This document shows positions 61,648-64,000 of a stretch of DNA of 64,000 bases, piece by piece. The stretch's first letter is position 1. Each line of letters begins with the position of its first letter. Below the pieces are notes generated by a model. That model was not told where the DNA came from. It did no database searches and saw only the letters and a list, made by a program, of their open reading frames with translations. The DNA comes from Tragulus kanchil (taxonomy: Eukaryota; Chordata; Mammalia; Artiodactyla; Tragulidae). Position numbers and translations under genes: made by a program. The stretch is taken from NCBI GenBank assembly GCA_022376925.1, contig JAIOJX010000002.1, positions 37,844,501 to 37,908,500 on the forward strand. Direction: 5' to 3'.

Positions 61648-61831
61648 TCTTGTTGTTTACTTGCTCAGTTGTGTCTGACTCTTGGTGACCCCTTGGACTA
61701 TATCCCACCAGGCTGCTCTGTCCATGGGGATTCTCCAGGCAAGGAGACTGGAGTGGGTTGCCATTTCCTTCTCCAGGGGATCTTCCTGACCCAGGGATTG
61801 AACCCAGGGATTGAATTCAACAGGGAAGCCC
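61648..61831 (-). mobile_element. Bov-tA SINE
   Basis: GTTGTGTCTGACTCTTGGTG, GGGATTCTCCAGGCAAGGAG, then a doubled CCAGGGATTGAA motif and a shortened head. Confidence 0.88.
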
Positions 61832-62459
61832 TATCAACAGTTGCAGTACATTGAACAAATTATTAACTATGCTTTAAAAACACCAGTTAATAGCATATTT
61901 GTTCGTATTACTCAGGTAACAGTACTTGTGATCGAATCAGAACGTTTACCCTCAGCCCTGTTAAACTGACTGATTTTGTGACAAATGAGGAAAGTTCTCT
62001 GTGTGCCTGTGTGTAATGTTTTGTTCTTTTTATGGACAAGATATGGACTTGTAGCTCTGTAATCCTTCACTGGAGCAGACTTACGGCCACTTACAATTTT
62101 AAATGTTGACTGAAAACTCCACAGGCCTGGGACATCTGACCCGTCACATCAATGGGGACCAAGTGGGCAGCAAAGAGAGATGGAGGAGTGGTCTAGGGAC
62201 ACCATGTTACAGCCCAGGTGGGCTGGGGTCCTGCCTGCAGGGCCCACAAGCAGATGTACATCACAGGGCTGGATTTCACCCGCACCACGGGATTCTTCAA
62301 GCTGGTCTGGTCCAAGCACAACCATTTGGCCGTCTCTCTAAGGTACCTTATTACTATTCATACTATCATTTCACTGTAATTTTAGTATTTGTTTATTCTA
62401 GGGGAAGAAGAGATTCAAGTTGTGTCTCTCCAGAACCTTGGCAGAATTAGCCGATGGAT
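61832..62459. other. Intron, no feature recognised
   Basis: Single-copy sequence between a SINE and a BovB tail. The 115-residue frame at 62103-62450 is taken as chance. Confidence 0.6.
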
Positions 62460-62662
62460 TTGAGGAGCTGACTCACTGGAAAAGACCTTGAGGCTGGGAA
62501 AGATGGAGGGCAGAAGGAGAAGGGGGTGACAGAGGATGAGATGAGATGATTGGCTGGCATTACTGAGTCTGGGAGAACAGTGAAGGACAGGGAAGCCTTG
62601 CTTGCTGCAGTTTGAGGGGTTGTAAAGACTTGGACATGACTTACTGACAGAATAACAACAGA
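62460..62662 (+). mobile_element. BovB LINE 3' fragment
   Basis: GCTGACTCACTGGAAAAGAC, GGGAAAGATGGAGGGCAGAA, GATGATTGGCTGGCATTACT and a GACATGACTTACTGACAG end. Confidence 0.9.
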
Positions 62663-63340
62663 AAATAGCATTGTAGAAGGACAGGGAACTGAAGACCTGT
62701 AGGTCTGCATACAGTGGGTCTAAAAGGCTTCATTCCTGGGCATAGGAGGACCCCAGGGTGAGCAGCAAATCCTTCTTTTTCTCGGGCAACGCCACACTCC
62801 ATGGAGCCATCAGCTGTATCTTCTGTATCTTCTGCAGAGGCTGAGAGAAAGCTGAACATTCTTATGCTCTAAGTTTACACTGGCTGAACGAGTCTAGAGT
62901 TTGTCCCAGTTTCACCCTGAGCACCCAATTTCTGACAGCAGAGAGCTGGAAGGCTCCTCAGGCTAGAGGGCTGTAGCTGTAACATGAGCTCAGCAGGAGG
63001 AGAGCAGAAGGGAGTTTCCCGAGCTGGCATTGAGCCCTTGCTCTGAGTCTGATGTTTCCTCCAAGAGGCTCATGGGGATGAGTTAGGACAGGAGAAGACC
63101 CTTCTCCATCATCACAGATATGATTATGTCCTTGTCGTATGTGCTCAGCCATCAGTGTTCTCAACTGGGTTTAACTGCAAAAATTTAGTGGATAGGAAGT
63201 GAAAACATAATGGACTAGACATGCCAGGGTCTGGTCCTCCCTCTAGGGAGTCAAAGGATGTAGAGTCCCATTTGGGAAGACCTCAGTCAAAGCTTCCATG
63301 GCTACCTACCCAGCTAGTAACTACAAAGACGGTGCCCTAG
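62663..63340. other. Intron, no feature recognised
   Basis: Single-copy sequence with a short TGTATCTTC direct repeat near 62814-62833; nothing else recognised. Confidence 0.6.
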
Positions 63341-63552
63341 GAAGTGAAAGTGTCACTGACTCAGTCGTGTCTGGCTCTTTGTGACTCCAGGGACCGTACC
63401 TCTCTCCCTGGGATTATCCAGGCAGGAATACTGGAGTGGGTTGCCATGCCCTCTTCCAGGGGATCTTCCTGACCCAGGGATCAACCCTGCATCTCTTACA
63501 TCTCCTGCATTGGAAGGTGGGTTCTCTTCCACTAGCGCCACCTGGGAAGCCC
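63341..63552 (-). mobile_element. Bov-A2/Bov-tA SINE, full length
   Basis: GTCGTGTCTGGCTCTTTGTG, GGATTATCCAGGCAGGAATA, GGGTTGCCATGCCCTCTTCC and CTAGCGCCACCTGGGAAGCC, antisense. Confidence 0.9.
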
Positions 63553-64000
63553 ATTCTGGGTCCCGACTGGGAGCCATCAGCTTGTCAACAGATGCATGAG
63601 ATACTTCGATTGATTTATTATTTAACTTTGTCACAAATAAGTCTGAAAGTGGTTGGAAGTGTTGCGGAGCAAGTCCCCTGACCCCACGGCTGCCGTGGGC
63701 CCTGGCTCCCAGCCTCTGTCTAGCTTGATTCAAGGTGTTGCTGTTTTTTCACCTAATGCAGGGCTAACAGGATGCAACCTTGCTGGAGTGGCAGTTTTTC
63801 CTCCTCATTTCTGCCCCAGGATCTCCCACTCTTGGGACCACCCTTGACCATGAGGATCAGAGGGGTCACTGGATCAGAACTGCCCTCTCGCCTCGAGTTG
63901 GGATGTCCAGACTACTGCCTAGTGGAGACCAGCTTGGCAGTGCACCCTGGCGTATGGTCCCTCCTTTCTTGTCTCCCACTCCCTGGAACCACCTCCCTAC
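63553..64000. other. Intron, no feature recognised
   Basis: Single-copy, GC-richer sequence running off the right edge; nothing recognised. Confidence 0.6.

Larger units (their letters stand above)
51533..64000 (-). other. XKR4: XKR4 intron 1 (part)
   Basis: By position upstream of the exon on the minus strand this is intron 1, continuing past the right edge. It contains SINEs, one BovB tail and three of the duplications. No exon 1 sequence (glycine/cysteine-rich N terminus in XKR4) is present. Confidence 0.8.

Overview
The window is nuclear DNA from a ruminant (cattle, sheep, goat or a close relative). The evidence is the dense coverage with ruminant-restricted repeats: tRNA-Glu/BovA composite SINEs (Bov-tA and Bov-A), tRNA-Glu SINEs of the CHR type, and 3' fragments of the BovB LINE. 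A few L1 and MIR remnants are also present. The species cannot be resolved by reading alone.

I can support one piece of coding sequence: a 200-bp exon on the minus strand at 51333-51532. It is bounded by a good acceptor and donor and encodes a 66-codon piece of an XK-related protein. Residues and exon size match exon 2 of XKR4, a plasma-membrane phospholipid scramblase of apoptotic cells. Everything left of the exon would be XKR4 intron 2 and everything right of it intron 1. Apart from this exon I found no convincing gene, tRNA, rRNA, CRISPR array or bacterial-type operon. The short open frames elsewhere are chance frames, many of them lying in SINEs or BovB.

The dominant structural feature is a series of 19 direct duplications, each with an offset of about 1.07-1.14 kb. 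They cover 1689-7699, 8054-10287, 12369-22378, 23525-25719, 26581-28696, 31927-38278, 43101-45269, 46705-48900, 54868-57136 and 57248-61397. The duplicated sequences are unrelated to each other, copies are nearly identical, and junctions are often scarred by short unmatched or indel-rich sequence. In chains, the second copy of one pair overlaps or nearly abuts the first copy of the next, so some segments occur three times. Unrelated loci sharing one offset are best explained by unmerged contig overlaps or gap filling, not biology. Removing them would shorten the window by roughly 21 kb. The exon lies in a single-copy stretch (48901-54867) and is not affected.

Layout: 1-12.3 kb holds duplications D1-D4, SINEs, a BovB piece and a TAGA microsatellite. 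12.3-22.4 kb is a chain of five duplications (D5-D9). 22.4-31.9 kb holds D10 and D11, two L1 tails and an 0.67-kb BovB fragment. 31.9-38.3 kb is a chain of three (D12-D14). 38.3-46.7 kb has four BovB pieces plus D15. 46.7-54.9 kb has D16 and then the XKR4 exon in clean sequence, followed by a nested SINE insertion. 54.9-61.4 kb is a last chain (D17-D19). 61.4-64 kb has SINEs and a BovB tail. I saw no sign of a new biological system; the most important observation is the probable assembly defect.
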